Of a stretch of DNA of 22,654 nt, positions 8,854 through 16,157 are shown piece after piece. The position numbers and the translations under genes were made by a program. Origin of the DNA: Flavobacteriaceae bacterium UBA6268 (lineage in GTDB: Bacteria > Bacteroidota > Bacteroidia > Flavobacteriales > Flavobacteriaceae); the NCBI GenBank assembly GCA_002440705.1, contig DJVA01000025.1, positions 1 through 22,654 on the forward strand, in the 5' to 3' direction. Numbering within the stretch: position 1 is the first letter of the stretch; every line of letters begins with the position of its first letter. The notes beneath the pieces are model-generated. The model was not told the origin of the DNA, did no database searches, and was given only the letters and a program-made list of their open reading frames with translations.

Positions 8854-9290
8854 TAATCACCGTTTTGAATCGTGAGCCCTTCGTGGGCAATTTCCATAGA
8901 CTCGATAGCGGTTTCATTGGCATCCCCTTTCAAATCGGTAGATTGAACTTTTATGGGAAATGCATTTTTTACCTTCCATACTACTACGGGTTCATGTTCT
9001 TCATTCAACATTTTGATGGTGATGTCCCGGCGCTCGATGGTATTCAGTTTTACGGTATTCCACCACTTGTAGTACTCGTTGTCGTTTTTAAACGTGCCAC
9101 GTTTCAAGGTGATGTTGCTGAATTTTTGCATGCCAGGCATCTTCACTTTGCTGTATTCGGGACTTGCCCCGTGACGGTATTCGATCAACTCGGTTTCCAC
9201 ATCCAGTCCGGAGACTTCCGTGAAACCGATATTTGTTCCTCCCCAGTCTACCGAGAAGTGAAACTTTACTAATGGATATGTTTCTGCCAT
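8853..9290 (-). CDS. Inner tube protein, first paralogue (gp19/Afp1-like)
   Basis: This 145-residue protein is a contractile-tail tube subunit. It shows YPLVKFHFSVDWGGTNIGF, then EVSGLDVETELIEYRHG, a conserved KMPGMQKFSNITLKRGTF stretch and NEEHEPVVVWKV. Hexamers of this protein would stack to form the rigid inner tube that is driven out when the sheath contracts. It directly follows the sheath gene after a 33-base gap, the largest gap inside the operon; that spacing may allow separate mRNA processing to raise tube output, although I see no promoter there. The tandem relationship with the next gene indicates an old duplication. Confidence 0.94.
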   Translation of the reverse strand: MAETYPLVKFHFSVDWGGTNIGFTEVSGLDVETELIEYRHGASPEYSKVKMPGMQKFSNITLKRGTFKNDNEYYKWWNTVKLNTIERRDITIKMLNEEHEPVVVWKVKNAFPIKVQSTDLKGDANETAIESMEIAHEGLTIQNGD

Positions 9291-9323
9291 TTTATTGGTT
9301 TTTAATGTTTATGAATGGTTTGA

Positions 9324-11297
9324 TTAGGATTCCTGCATTTTGTGTGAAAATTTCAGGATGATAAATTCGGCAGGGCGCACTACGGCCATACCAATTTCCA
9401 CGTTCATTTTTCCGTTCAGGATGTCGTCCGCAGTCATGGTTTCTCCCAAGCCCACACGAACGTAAAATGCTTGGTCTGGTTTGGCTCCTGCCAAAGCTCC
9501 TGCACGCCATTGAAGGATGAGGAAATTTTCGATCATAGCTCGAACCTTTACCCAGGTGTTTCGATCGTTAGGTTCGAAAACAAACTGCTCAGTTGCTTTT
9601 TTGATGGACTCCTCTGCCATATTGAAGAACCGCCTCACCGGGATGTAACGCCATTCGTTGTCGTTTCCGGCCAAGGTGCGAGCCCCCCAAACCATGATGC
9701 CTTTTCCAGTGAACGGACGGATGGCATTTACCGATTTCCCGGCAACCACATCCACGTTCAGCCCTTCTTGCTCTTTTTTGTTGATGAGGGTCGTTACCCC
9801 AACCACATTGCTCAAACTGGTGTTTGCCGGAGCTTTCCATACACCGCGGTCGTTATCTACGCGCGCATATACTCCAGCCATGGTGGAACTTGGAGGTAGT
9901 GTAAGGTATTCGTTTGCGATAGCCGTTACAATGGTTTTCAAGGCTGGAATGGCTTCGATAGCGGAATCTTCGTAGCTGTCCACAAAACTCTGTGAAGTAG
10001 CTACAATGTAGTCTACGGCCGACTTCAAGCTACCCCACATATTGGCAATGTCATTGACATGTGGTGCAATTTTTTCGGTATTGGAAGTACCTGTACCAAA
10101 ATAATTGGTCGTAGCAGTTGTAGGGTCGGTATCGTAATCGATTCCGGTAGCGGATGCAATCGCAAGAGCCGATGTAAGATTGGTGGAATCGTCCTCCATT
10201 TTGATGATTTCCTGTACCACATTGTTGATGGCTCCCGTGGTGGCAGAGGTATTCAATTGTGCTTGGATTGTTTCCAACAAATGATCTGCACTACCGCTAT
10301 GGGAAATACTAACAGGCCCTGCAGTCCCTATTTCAAGGGAATCCCTGATGAAGTCAATTACTTCAGCATAAAAATCGAGAAGGTTGGTGAGGTTAGCTTT
10401 GGAGCTGTCTCCCTTCAGAATGCTCGACAAGCCTTCGTATTGTGCATCTAACGAGGGGTAAGCCCCACTCAGGATACTGTTTACAGCTGCCGTGATTTCT
10501 GCTTGGTCTTCAACCAAATCGTCCAAATCGTCTGCCAAGGCTTTGGCATTGGCGTCTGCTACCAAATCGGCCAAATCAACCGGACTTCCTGAAAGGTTGA
10601 TATTGCCTTTGATATCGCTATAATCCACCTGCCTTGGTAAGTTTGCTTTCAGCCATGGCGAGTAAACGGCTCCATACTTTAAATAATTCATCCCAATTCC
10701 ATTTCTGAAATCCTCTACGGCATCGTCATGGTCCTCTGTGTTTTCCTTAGTGTCCACAATGGCAAAACGATCGCCCAACTCGTTGCATTGGGCCAACATG
10801 GCCTGATACAGGCTGTTCATGTTTGTTTGGGACATTAATGGAGCGTCGGGAGCTATCAACAGGGTGGGCTCATCTACCTTTTTGATGGCTTCCAGTCCTT
10901 TCAAGAAGCCAGGGGTAGTAACCCCATCGCCATTTTGGATGGTTTCTCCATAGGAACCTACCGAAACAACATAGCAGTCCCCGCCACCATTGGCATAGAA
11001 CATGCGAACGGCCTCATAGAGGTAGTATTTGTCGGTTAGGTTGATTGAAGACACCTGTTTGAGGGCATCCAGTTCAATGGAAGTGATGTCCACCTCAGGA
11101 GCACCTCCAAAATAGGTCACGAAGTCCAGAACCGAAGCAACCTTGGTAGGGACATTCAGTAAGTCTTCGTTTGATTTTTTGGCTTTTTTGGTGTATCCAA
11201 TAAAGGCCGGAATAGCGGTTTCTACTTGGGCTACCGAAGGAGGGAATATCGAGATTTCCTCCACATAGACGCCCGGCGTTTTGTACGTAGTTGCCAT
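9324..11297 (-). CDS. Contractile sheath protein with a large central insertion (Afp2/3/4-like)
   Basis: This 657-residue protein is the sheath subunit. The N-terminus is diagnostic (KTPGVYVEEISIFPPSVAQV, AIPAFIGYT). The conserved C-terminal core includes VNAIRPFTGKGIMVWGARTL, then NEWRYIPVRRFFNM and NVEIGMAVVRPAEFI. Sheath proteins of this kind are often about 450-500 residues. The excess lies between KYGAVYSPWLKA (about 207-218) and LPPSSTMAGVYARVD (about 467-481), where roughly 235 mostly helical residues rich in Ala, Asp, Ser and Thr are inserted. Such insertions normally face outward. Only one sheath gene is present, unlike the three of Afp. No signal peptide is present, so release would need cell lysis or another route. 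Confidence 0.96.
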   Translation of the reverse strand: MATTYKTPGVYVEEISIFPPSVAQVETAIPAFIGYTKKAKKSNEDLLNVPTKVASVLDFVTYFGGAPEVDITSIELDALKQVSSINLTDKYYLYEAVRMFYANGGGDCYVVSVGSYGETIQNGDGVTTPGFLKGLEAIKKVDEPTLLIAPDAPLMSQTNMNSLYQAMLAQCNELGDRFAIVDTKENTEDHDDAVEDFRNGIGMNYLKYGAVYSPWLKANLPRQVDYSDIKGNINLSGSPVDLADLVADANAKALADDLDDLVEDQAEITAAVNSILSGAYPSLDAQYEGLSSILKGDSSKANLTNLLDFYAEVIDFIRDSLEIGTAGPVSISHSGSADHLLETIQAQLNTSATTGAINNVVQEIIKMEDDSTNLTSALAIASATGIDYDTDPTTATTNYFGTGTSNTEKIAPHVNDIANMWGSLKSAVDYIVATSQSFVDSYEDSAIEAIPALKTIVTAIANEYLTLPPSSTMAGVYARVDNDRGVWKAPANTSLSNVVGVTTLINKKEQEGLNVDVVAGKSVNAIRPFTGKGIMVWGARTLAGNDNEWRYIPVRRFFNMAEESIKKATEQFVFEPNDRNTWVKVRAMIENFLILQWRAGALAGAKPDQAFYVRVGLGETMTADDILNGKMNVEIGMAVVRPAEFIILKFSHKMQES

Positions 11298-11307
11298 AGT
11301 TAAAAAT

Positions 11308-12174
11308 TTAGTTAATGAATATTTCTGAAATGGTTTTTATAATGTTTCCACCACCGTCCTTTTCGAACACCAGTCGGTCGGGTTGGGCAGAAGGTCTTTC
11401 AGCACTGTTAAAGCTGTATCCCACGATTCCATTTTTCACTAAGGGTAGCTCGGTAGGATCGGAGGAATGGATCAGGCTTTGATCTGTGGGGTCAATGTAA
11501 TTCCAAATGGTATTTCTATTTTTGAATTGTATTTTGTACGTATTAGGATTGGATTGTAGGGTTCCGTCCGTATGTAGCACATTACGCGTATTTCCATCGA
11601 TGCCAGTTGTGTCGTCTCCGGCCATTTCCAATTGCAGGATTCCGAAGAGACCAATCAATTCAGCACCTGTCAATTTTTTTTGCAACTCGGTATAGGTATC
11701 GGCTACAATTTCAAAGTCTTCTAGGTCATGCGTAGTCGTTTCCAGATCGATGTAACGAAAACTTCCCCCTTCAGTAAAGGGTTTTTTGTTTGAAAAAAAG
11801 TAAGGAATCGTTGGGTTGGCCCCAACGGTTGAGTAGTTTTCGAAAATTCCGTCCTTTATGTACATCAAAAAAGTAAGCTTTAGATCCTGCGCCAAGGGAA
11901 TCACAGGAGCATAGGTGTTCGGGGCAGTTTCAGTAGAACTTACGTACAGATGAAAACCACTGGGGTGTACCTTGAAAGCCACTTTATGTCCATTTAGTTT
12001 TCCCAAAGTTTCCTCGGAAGGAATCAGTTTCATAAACTCCCTGAAATCATATTTCTGAAGTTGCTCATTTTTTAAGGCATTGGTAGCGTCAAAGGCCGTT
12101 AACCCGTCGTCAAGAAAGTACCGATGGTAAAAGTTTACCGAGCATAGCGGCTTGTATGTAATGGAAAAGCTCAT
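11308..12174 (-). CDS. Unrecognised protein in the injection operon
   Basis: I do not recognise a named domain in this 288-residue protein. It begins MSFSITYKPLCSVNFYHRYF, with Phe/Tyr-rich beta strands at the N-terminus, a central LKLTFLMYIKDGIF strand and a C-terminal EISEIFIN. There is no signal peptide, membrane segment or coiled coil. Its start overlaps the stop of the Pvc16_N-like gene (ATGA), and it ends 10 bases before the sheath gene, so it is co-expressed with both. Placement between the putative tail terminator and the sheath suggests a structural role at the distal end of the particle, such as a cap partner. That role is inference only. Confidence 0.8.
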   Translation of the reverse strand: MSFSITYKPLCSVNFYHRYFLDDGLTAFDATNALKNEQLQKYDFREFMKLIPSEETLGKLNGHKVAFKVHPSGFHLYVSSTETAPNTYAPVIPLAQDLKLTFLMYIKDGIFENYSTVGANPTIPYFFSNKKPFTEGGSFRYIDLETTTHDLEDFEIVADTYTELQKKLTGAELIGLFGILQLEMAGDDTTGIDGNTRNVLHTDGTLQSNPNTYKIQFKNRNTIWNYIDPTDQSLIHSSDPTELPLVKNGIVGYSFNSAERPSAQPDRLVFEKDGGGNIIKTISEIFIN

Positions 12175-12761
12175 GAGGTCCGTTTTTCGATGCTTTCAAT
12201 TTCCAGTATGGGGGTGCCTTTTTTCGCAACCGTAGATCCTTCAACACTTACAATGCTTACCTTATACATCACATTAGGTACCGATTTGCCACCAAGGGTT
12301 CCCCATACATAATTGAGTTGTTCAAAAGTGGGGGTATAGAGATCGACTACAAACCTGAATTCTTTTACGGCGTCCAAAGCAGGGATGGTAGGGTTAAGAA
12401 CCGTATTTTGTTGGTTAAATACTTTTTTCCCCTGAAAAAACTCGATAATGGCAGACAAGGCCGCCATGGATTTGGTGTAAACGGACCTGTTGCAGGAAAA
12501 AAGCACATACATATTAAGATTGACAGGCTTGTTCTTGGTTTCGTAATTTCCGTTTTTGAAATGTACGTTGGGATGATTTTTTAGGGCAGTTTCCTCTTCC
12601 AGATTGATAAGGGACAGTACCACTTTGTCATTCATGGTGGTGGTATCTGGATCGTCCACCTTGGCAATATTTTCCAAAACCAACAAGTCGGCCTCGGCCA
12701 ATTTGCTATCCAGAAATTGGGACACTTGGTCCTTAATAATTTCAAGGGTTTCGTAGATCAT
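12171..12761 (-). CDS. Pvc16_N/DUF4255-family tail terminator-like protein (Afp16-like)
   Basis: This 196-residue protein opens with MIYETLEIIKDQVSQFLD and contains a short VVLSLINLEEE strand and a KNKPVNLNMYVLFSCN segment. This pattern fits the DUF4255/Pvc16 N-terminal family, the injection-system counterpart of phage tail terminators, which ends tube and sheath growth at the distal end. It is the first gene of the operon, with a promoter-like element about 36 bases upstream. Its last bases overlap the next start codon (ATGA). Assignment to the family is fairly secure; the terminator role follows from work on Afp16. Confidence 0.88.
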   Translation of the reverse strand: MIYETLEIIKDQVSQFLDSKLAEADLLVLENIAKVDDPDTTTMNDKVVLSLINLEEETALKNHPNVHFKNGNYETKNKPVNLNMYVLFSCNRSVYTKSMAALSAIIEFFQGKKVFNQQNTVLNPTIPALDAVKEFRFVVDLYTPTFEQLNYVWGTLGGKSVPNVMYKVSIVSVEGSTVAKKGTPILEIESIEKRTS

Positions 12762-12796
12762 GGGTAGGAGTTAAGTACTTCCTTTCGGAATACTTT

Positions 12797-12827
12797 CAAA
12801 GCTACTTTCAACCTATATGCGAATCAA
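12797..12827 (-). promoter_or_regulatory. Bacteroidetes-type promoter for the injection-system operon
   Basis: Read on the minus strand, TTG at 12827-12825 is followed after 20 bases by TAGCTTTG at 12804-12797. This fits the Bacteroidetes -33/-7 pattern (TTG, then TAnnTTTG) with normal spacing. Transcription would begin around 12790, leaving a leader of about 29 bases before the ATG at 12761. It is the only good match facing the operon in this intergenic region. Confidence 0.6.
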
Positions 12828-12861
12828 GAGTTGTTTAGCTATTTCTTAGCAGTATTTTTAC

Positions 12862-12932
12862 ACAGGCCGCAGAGTCTTAATCAGTACTTCATACAGGAAA
12901 AACCCTGTAAAATACCATAGGAATTTTCCTGT
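12862..12932. promoter_or_regulatory. Cluster of ACAGG/CCTGT half-sites in the divergent intergenic region
   Basis: ACAGG occurs at 12862-12866 and again at 12893-12897. CCTGT occurs at 12904-12908 and 12928-12932. The middle pair forms an inverted repeat with a 6-base spacer (12893-12908). The second ACAGG, extended to ACAGGAAAA, pairs with TTTTCCTGT at 12924-12932 over nine bases. The cluster lies between the promoter of the injection operon and the first gene of the divergent signalling unit. It could be an operator for the LuxR-type regulator encoded nearby; this is inferred from symmetry and position. Confidence 0.35.
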
Positions 12933-13003
12933 TTTTTCAAAAAAAACTTGTGAAATATTCGTGATTTGCATTACTTCAACATCAAACTCAAAACAACCGT
13001 GTT

Positions 13004-13360
13004 ATGGCAAAACCTAGTAAATGCATCAGCGTGGCTGAAGCACGCGCGCTACAATCCAATTGGACGGCTACCCGTGCTGCCGATATCCAAAAAGTTCAGG
13101 GAATTAATGATACCCGCGACTTCACCTTCAGCGTCAACGATCTTCAGGAATTTTTAGACTACGTACAACAAGAGTCCTCCAAACAGGGAATTGCAAATCC
13201 TGGCATTCGAATCTATTTCGGGGCCTATGGGGAAGCATCTGGAGGAAAAGCCACTGTTTTTTTGGCCGCTACCGACGGAACCGATGGGGATTCGGGTAAT
13301 AATTACGATATTGACCCATTGAATACGATTACTGGAGGAATCCCTCCCAATATTTATTGA
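13004..13360 (+). CDS. 118-residue soluble protein opening the signalling unit (unrecognised domain)
   Basis: I recall similar short proteins in Flavobacteriia but know no assigned function. The protein begins with a KCISVAEARALQSNWTATRA helix, then an acidic/aromatic DFTFSVNDLQEFLDYVQ segment (about 40-54). A beta core follows with GIRIYFGAYG (about 67-76) and ATVFLAAT (83-90). It ends in an acidic loop and the tail GGIPPNIY. There is no signal peptide or membrane segment, so it should be cytoplasmic. Its TGA overlaps the ATG of the membrane protein (TGATG), so the two are translationally coupled. A role as a soluble partner or input module of the downstream membrane protein and kinase is a guess from context. 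Confidence 0.8.
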   Translation: MAKPSKCISVAEARALQSNWTATRAADIQKVQGINDTRDFTFSVNDLQEFLDYVQQESSKQGIANPGIRIYFGAYGEASGGKATVFLAATDGTDGDSGNNYDIDPLNTITGGIPPNIY

Positions 13361-14043
13361 TGAATCATGTAGCAACAGCTATTTATCTTTTAGAAGCAAT
13401 TGCCTTTATTTCTTCTATTATTTATTATAAAAGAAATAGGGGCAAGCCTTTTTTTTATTTTATGTTGTTTCTGGGATCAGTCGTTTTTTTTGAAAACATA
13501 GGCAAATACAATCGATATCCGGAACTTTTTTCATTTATTAATAATACTCCTTTTCAAAAAAACTTTTGGTTATTCAATATTCAGTTATTGATTAGTATGG
13601 TTTTTTACGCTATTTTTTTTAGTCTGTTCATAAATAACCAGAGGTCTAAAAGAATTATATATTCTTTAGTAATACTATTTTTCTCAATAGCATCAATAGT
13701 TCTTTTTTTTGACGATAACTTTTTCAAGGGTTTTTCGCCCTTTACATTGATTGCTGGATCTATTTTGGTTCTTATTAGTATTTCAATTTATTACTTCGAG
13801 CTTTTAAAATCCGAGCAATTATTATCTATTTGGAAGAGCATGGTTTTTTATATTTCAGTAGGTGCATTTGTTTACCACCTCTGTACCACCCCTTTATTCC
13901 TTTATAGTATTTTTTTAAAAAGTCAAGCTAATCCAGCTTTCATAGAAACCTATAAAATTGTAGTTTACGTTAGCAATTTATTTTTGTATTTGGTTTATAT
14001 TTTTGGATTTTTTACCACTCAAAACCAATCTTTAAATGATTGA
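13360..14043 (+). CDS. Integral membrane protein with seven predicted hydrophobic segments
   Basis: I see no recognised domain in this 227-residue protein. Hydrophobic segments lie at about residues 3-23, 31-48, 68-91, 99-117, 125-149, 160-186 and 199-222, so seven membrane helices are likely. The ATG at 13360 is preferred over a TTG one codon earlier because it gives the TGATG overlap with the preceding gene. The 3' end overlaps the kinase start by 8 bases. The kinase has no sensory domain of its own, so this protein may be the membrane sensor that controls it. The gene is unusually AT-rich: the 60 bases from 13441 hold 18 G+C, partly because of the many Phe and Ile codons. Confidence 0.8.
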   Translation: MNHVATAIYLLEAIAFISSIIYYKRNRGKPFFYFMLFLGSVVFFENIGKYNRYPELFSFINNTPFQKNFWLFNIQLLISMVFYAIFFSLFINNQRSKRIIYSLVILFFSIASIVLFFDDNFFKGFSPFTLIAGSILVLISISIYYFELLKSEQLLSIWKSMVFYISVGAFVYHLCTTPLFLYSIFLKSQANPAFIETYKIVVYVSNLFLYLVYIFGFFTTQNQSLND

Positions 14044-14806
14044 AAATCAGCAAATATTACTTTTAGTCTATATTGTATTGGTACTATTGGTCTTGGGTGT
14101 TTTTATAATTGTATTTGTTGTAGCATTCCAACGCCGCAAAAACAAACTCCTTCTGGAAAAGTTTGAAACGGAGAAAAAGTTCGAGCGGGAACTGGCTCAG
14201 TCACAAATCGAAATCCAGGAACAGACCCTTAAAAACATCGCATGGGAATTGCACGACAACGTGGGTCAGTTGCTTTCCGTGGCCAACATGCAACTGGGGA
14301 TGCTCCTCCCACAATCGGAAGGAACTTTAAAAGAACAACTTTTGGAAACCAAAGAGACCATCGCCTCAAGTGTTCTTGAAATCCGAACCCTTTCGCGTAC
14401 GCTGAATACGGAAGTGGTGCTCAATAACGGATTGGTAAAAAGCATCCAGTCTGAGCTAGAACGTTTCAATCGGTTGAACTTCCTCAATGCATCCATGGAA
14501 GTTAAGGGCGACGAGGTATTTCTTAAGAACGATGCCGAAATTATTTTGTTCCGGATCACGCAGGAATTTTTCTCAAATGTCATCAAACACTCCAAGGCAA
14601 AGAATTTATTTGTAAATTTAACCTACGGGAGCAACAAACTTTCCATTTTGCTGGAAGATGATGGCGTCGGTTTTGATATGGATGAAAAAAAGGGCAATTC
14701 GGGTCTGCAAAACATGAATAGCAGGGCCAACCTTTTGAAAGCCGAGTGCAATCTGCAATCGGAAAAAGGGAAAGGAACCCGGCTTGAAATTATTTATCCA
14801 TATTAA
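14036..14806 (+). CDS. NarL-family sensor histidine kinase lacking a sensor domain
   Basis: This 256-residue protein has one N-terminal membrane helix (about 8-30), a charged coiled coil (about 35-65), a HisKA_3 dimerisation helix and a HATPase domain. The phospho-acceptor is His73 in AWELHDNVGQLL. The N-box has Asn181 in FFSNVIKHSKA. The G1 box is EDDGVGFD (about 207-214), followed by GNSGLQNM and GKGTRL. All key residues are present, so it should be active. There is no periplasmic or PAS sensor, so the signal must come from the membrane helix or a partner, most plausibly the seven-segment protein encoded just before it. It lies 5 bases upstream of its likely cognate regulator. Confidence 0.93.
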   Translation: MIENQQILLLVYIVLVLLVLGVFIIVFVVAFQRRKNKLLLEKFETEKKFERELAQSQIEIQEQTLKNIAWELHDNVGQLLSVANMQLGMLLPQSEGTLKEQLLETKETIASSVLEIRTLSRTLNTEVVLNNGLVKSIQSELERFNRLNFLNASMEVKGDEVFLKNDAEIILFRITQEFFSNVIKHSKAKNLFVNLTYGSNKLSILLEDDGVGFDMDEKKGNSGLQNMNSRANLLKAECNLQSEKGKGTRLEIIYPY

Positions 14807-14811
14807 AAACC

Positions 14812-15492
14812 ATGAACACACCCCAAATCACCCATGTGGCCATTGTAGACGATCACCTACTTTTCGCAAGTTCCCTGGAAAAATTGATTAATTCCTTCAA
14901 TGGATTCCAAGTAATTTTTAAAGCTGAAAACGGGGTTGATCTTGGAAGCAAAATCAGGGAAGCTGTGCGCTTGTCCCAAATTCTCTTGCTAGACATCAAC
15001 ATGCCAGTAATGAATGGGTTTGAGACCATGAAATGGCTTAAGGAACAGCATCCCGAAATGAAAGTACTGGCCCTTTCCATGGACGATAACGAACTCTACA
15101 TCCTAAGGATGCTCAAGGAAGGGGCAAGGGGCTATTTTTTGAAAGATATCCATCCTTCCGAGTTGGAAAAAGCGATGGTAACCGTAAGGGATAAAGGGTT
15201 TTATTATTCGGAAAGCGTTACTGAAGTCATGGTAAATGCCCTTCATGGCGACGGACCAGAATTGGACCCCAGTTTTCGGGACGTAGAAATCCAGTTCATA
15301 CGATTGGCTTGTACAGAACGCACCTATAAGGAAATTGCGGAAGAATTGAAATTGAGCCCTAAAACCATCGATGGCTATAGGCAAGACCTCTTCAAACGTT
15401 TGGGGATACGAAATCGTGTCGGACTGGTCATGTATGCCATCAAGCATAAAATTATCGACATTCATTCACACGATCCCAAATCACATCCCTAG
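14812..15492 (+). CDS. NarL/FixJ-family response regulator with LuxR-type DNA-binding domain
   Basis: This 226-residue protein has a receiver domain (about 7-125) and a C-terminal LuxR helix-turn-helix (about 158-215). The phosphorylation site is Asp61 in LLLDINMPVMNG. The acidic pair is Asp13-Asp14 in IVDDH, the switch position is Ser89, and Lys111 sits in YFLKDIHP. The recognition region reads YKEIAEELKLSPKTIDGYRQ. It should be phosphorylated by the kinase encoded directly upstream and act as a transcription factor. Plausible targets are its own operon and the divergent injection operon; neither is shown by the sequence. Its 3' end overlaps the convergent pseudouridine synthase gene by 41 bases. 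Confidence 0.95.
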   Translation: MNTPQITHVAIVDDHLLFASSLEKLINSFNGFQVIFKAENGVDLGSKIREAVRLSQILLLDINMPVMNGFETMKWLKEQHPEMKVLALSMDDNELYILRMLKEGARGYFLKDIHPSELEKAMVTVRDKGFYYSESVTEVMVNALHGDGPELDPSFRDVEIQFIRLACTERTYKEIAEELKLSPKTIDGYRQDLFKRLGIRNRVGLVMYAIKHKIIDIHSHDPKSHP

Positions 15493-16147
15493 GGGTTGGT
15501 GCAATGATTTCTATGGGCGTCTGCTTCACCGGATGCAGTAACGTTAGTTTTCTGGCATGTAAGTGAATGCATCCGTCTTCATTACTTCGGTCAAAACCAT
15601 ACTTCAAATCTCCTTTTATGGGACAACCAATGGCAGCAAGCTGTGCCCGTATTTGGTGATGCCTGCCAGTTTCCAAAACAATTTCCAGGGCACGGTAACT
15701 TTTTAAGGTGCAGAAGAGGTGGTAGTGCAGGATGGCTTTCTTACTGTCGGGAAGTTGCTTGTTGTAGGCATACGATTTGTTCTGTTTGGCATTTCGCCTA
15801 AGGTAATGCACCAAACAGTCGGCTTCATGAGGGGGATTGTTCTTCACGATGGCCCAGTAAACTTTTTCCGTTTCCCGTTGAGCGAAAGAGGCATTCAATC
15901 GCGCCAATGCTTTGGAGGTCCTCGCAAAAACCAGAACACCACTCGTTGGGCGGTCCAACCGATGTACTACACCCAAAAATACAGCGCCTGGTTTTTCATA
16001 CTTTCGGGCGATGTACTGTTTAACAACTTCCGATAACGGAAGATCCCCGGTTTTGTCTCCTTGTACAATGTCGCCGGGTTTTTTGTTGATGACAATCAGG
16101 TGATTGTCTTCATAAAGCACTTCGAGGTTTTCAGAATTACTGCGCAA
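15452..16147 (-). CDS. RluA-family pseudouridine synthase
   Basis: This 231-residue protein isomerises uridine to pseudouridine in rRNA or tRNA. The catalytic motif HRLDRPTSGVLVFARTSKA places the active Asp at residue 65, and a later RHHQIRAQLAAIGCPI segment is the second family signature. No S4 RNA-binding domain is present at the N-terminus, in line with compact Bacteroidetes members. The exact target site cannot be told from the sequence. The start is TTG at 16147; no in-frame ATG exists near the conserved N-terminus (LEVLYEDNHLIVINKK). It lies 10 bases after panB and is probably co-transcribed. Its last 41 bases are antisense to the response regulator gene. Confidence 0.93.
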   Translation of the reverse strand: MRSNSENLEVLYEDNHLIVINKKPGDIVQGDKTGDLPLSEVVKQYIARKYEKPGAVFLGVVHRLDRPTSGVLVFARTSKALARLNASFAQRETEKVYWAIVKNNPPHEADCLVHYLRRNAKQNKSYAYNKQLPDSKKAILHYHLFCTLKSYRALEIVLETGRHHQIRAQLAAIGCPIKGDLKYGFDRSNEDGCIHLHARKLTLLHPVKQTPIEIIAPTPRDVIWDRVNECR

Positions 16148-16157
16148 GAGAGTTCAT

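Noticed and set aside
1..12761. Prophage or type VI secretion system instead of an extracellular injection system
   Set aside because: No capsid, portal, terminase or integrase gene and no TssJLM-type membrane complex gene is seen here, while the Pvc16_N, DUF5908 and LysM adaptor genes fit the Afp/PVC type. Genes beyond the left edge could still change the subtype.
12961..12968. GTGATTTG as a -7 promoter element for the signalling unit
   Set aside because: It misses the TA of the TAnnTTTG consensus and has no TTG at a suitable distance; no convincing promoter for the unit could be assigned.
15486..15493. CCCTAGGG palindrome near the end of the response regulator
   Set aside because: It is too short to be a terminator, lacks a T-run, and lies in coding sequence of both overlapping genes.
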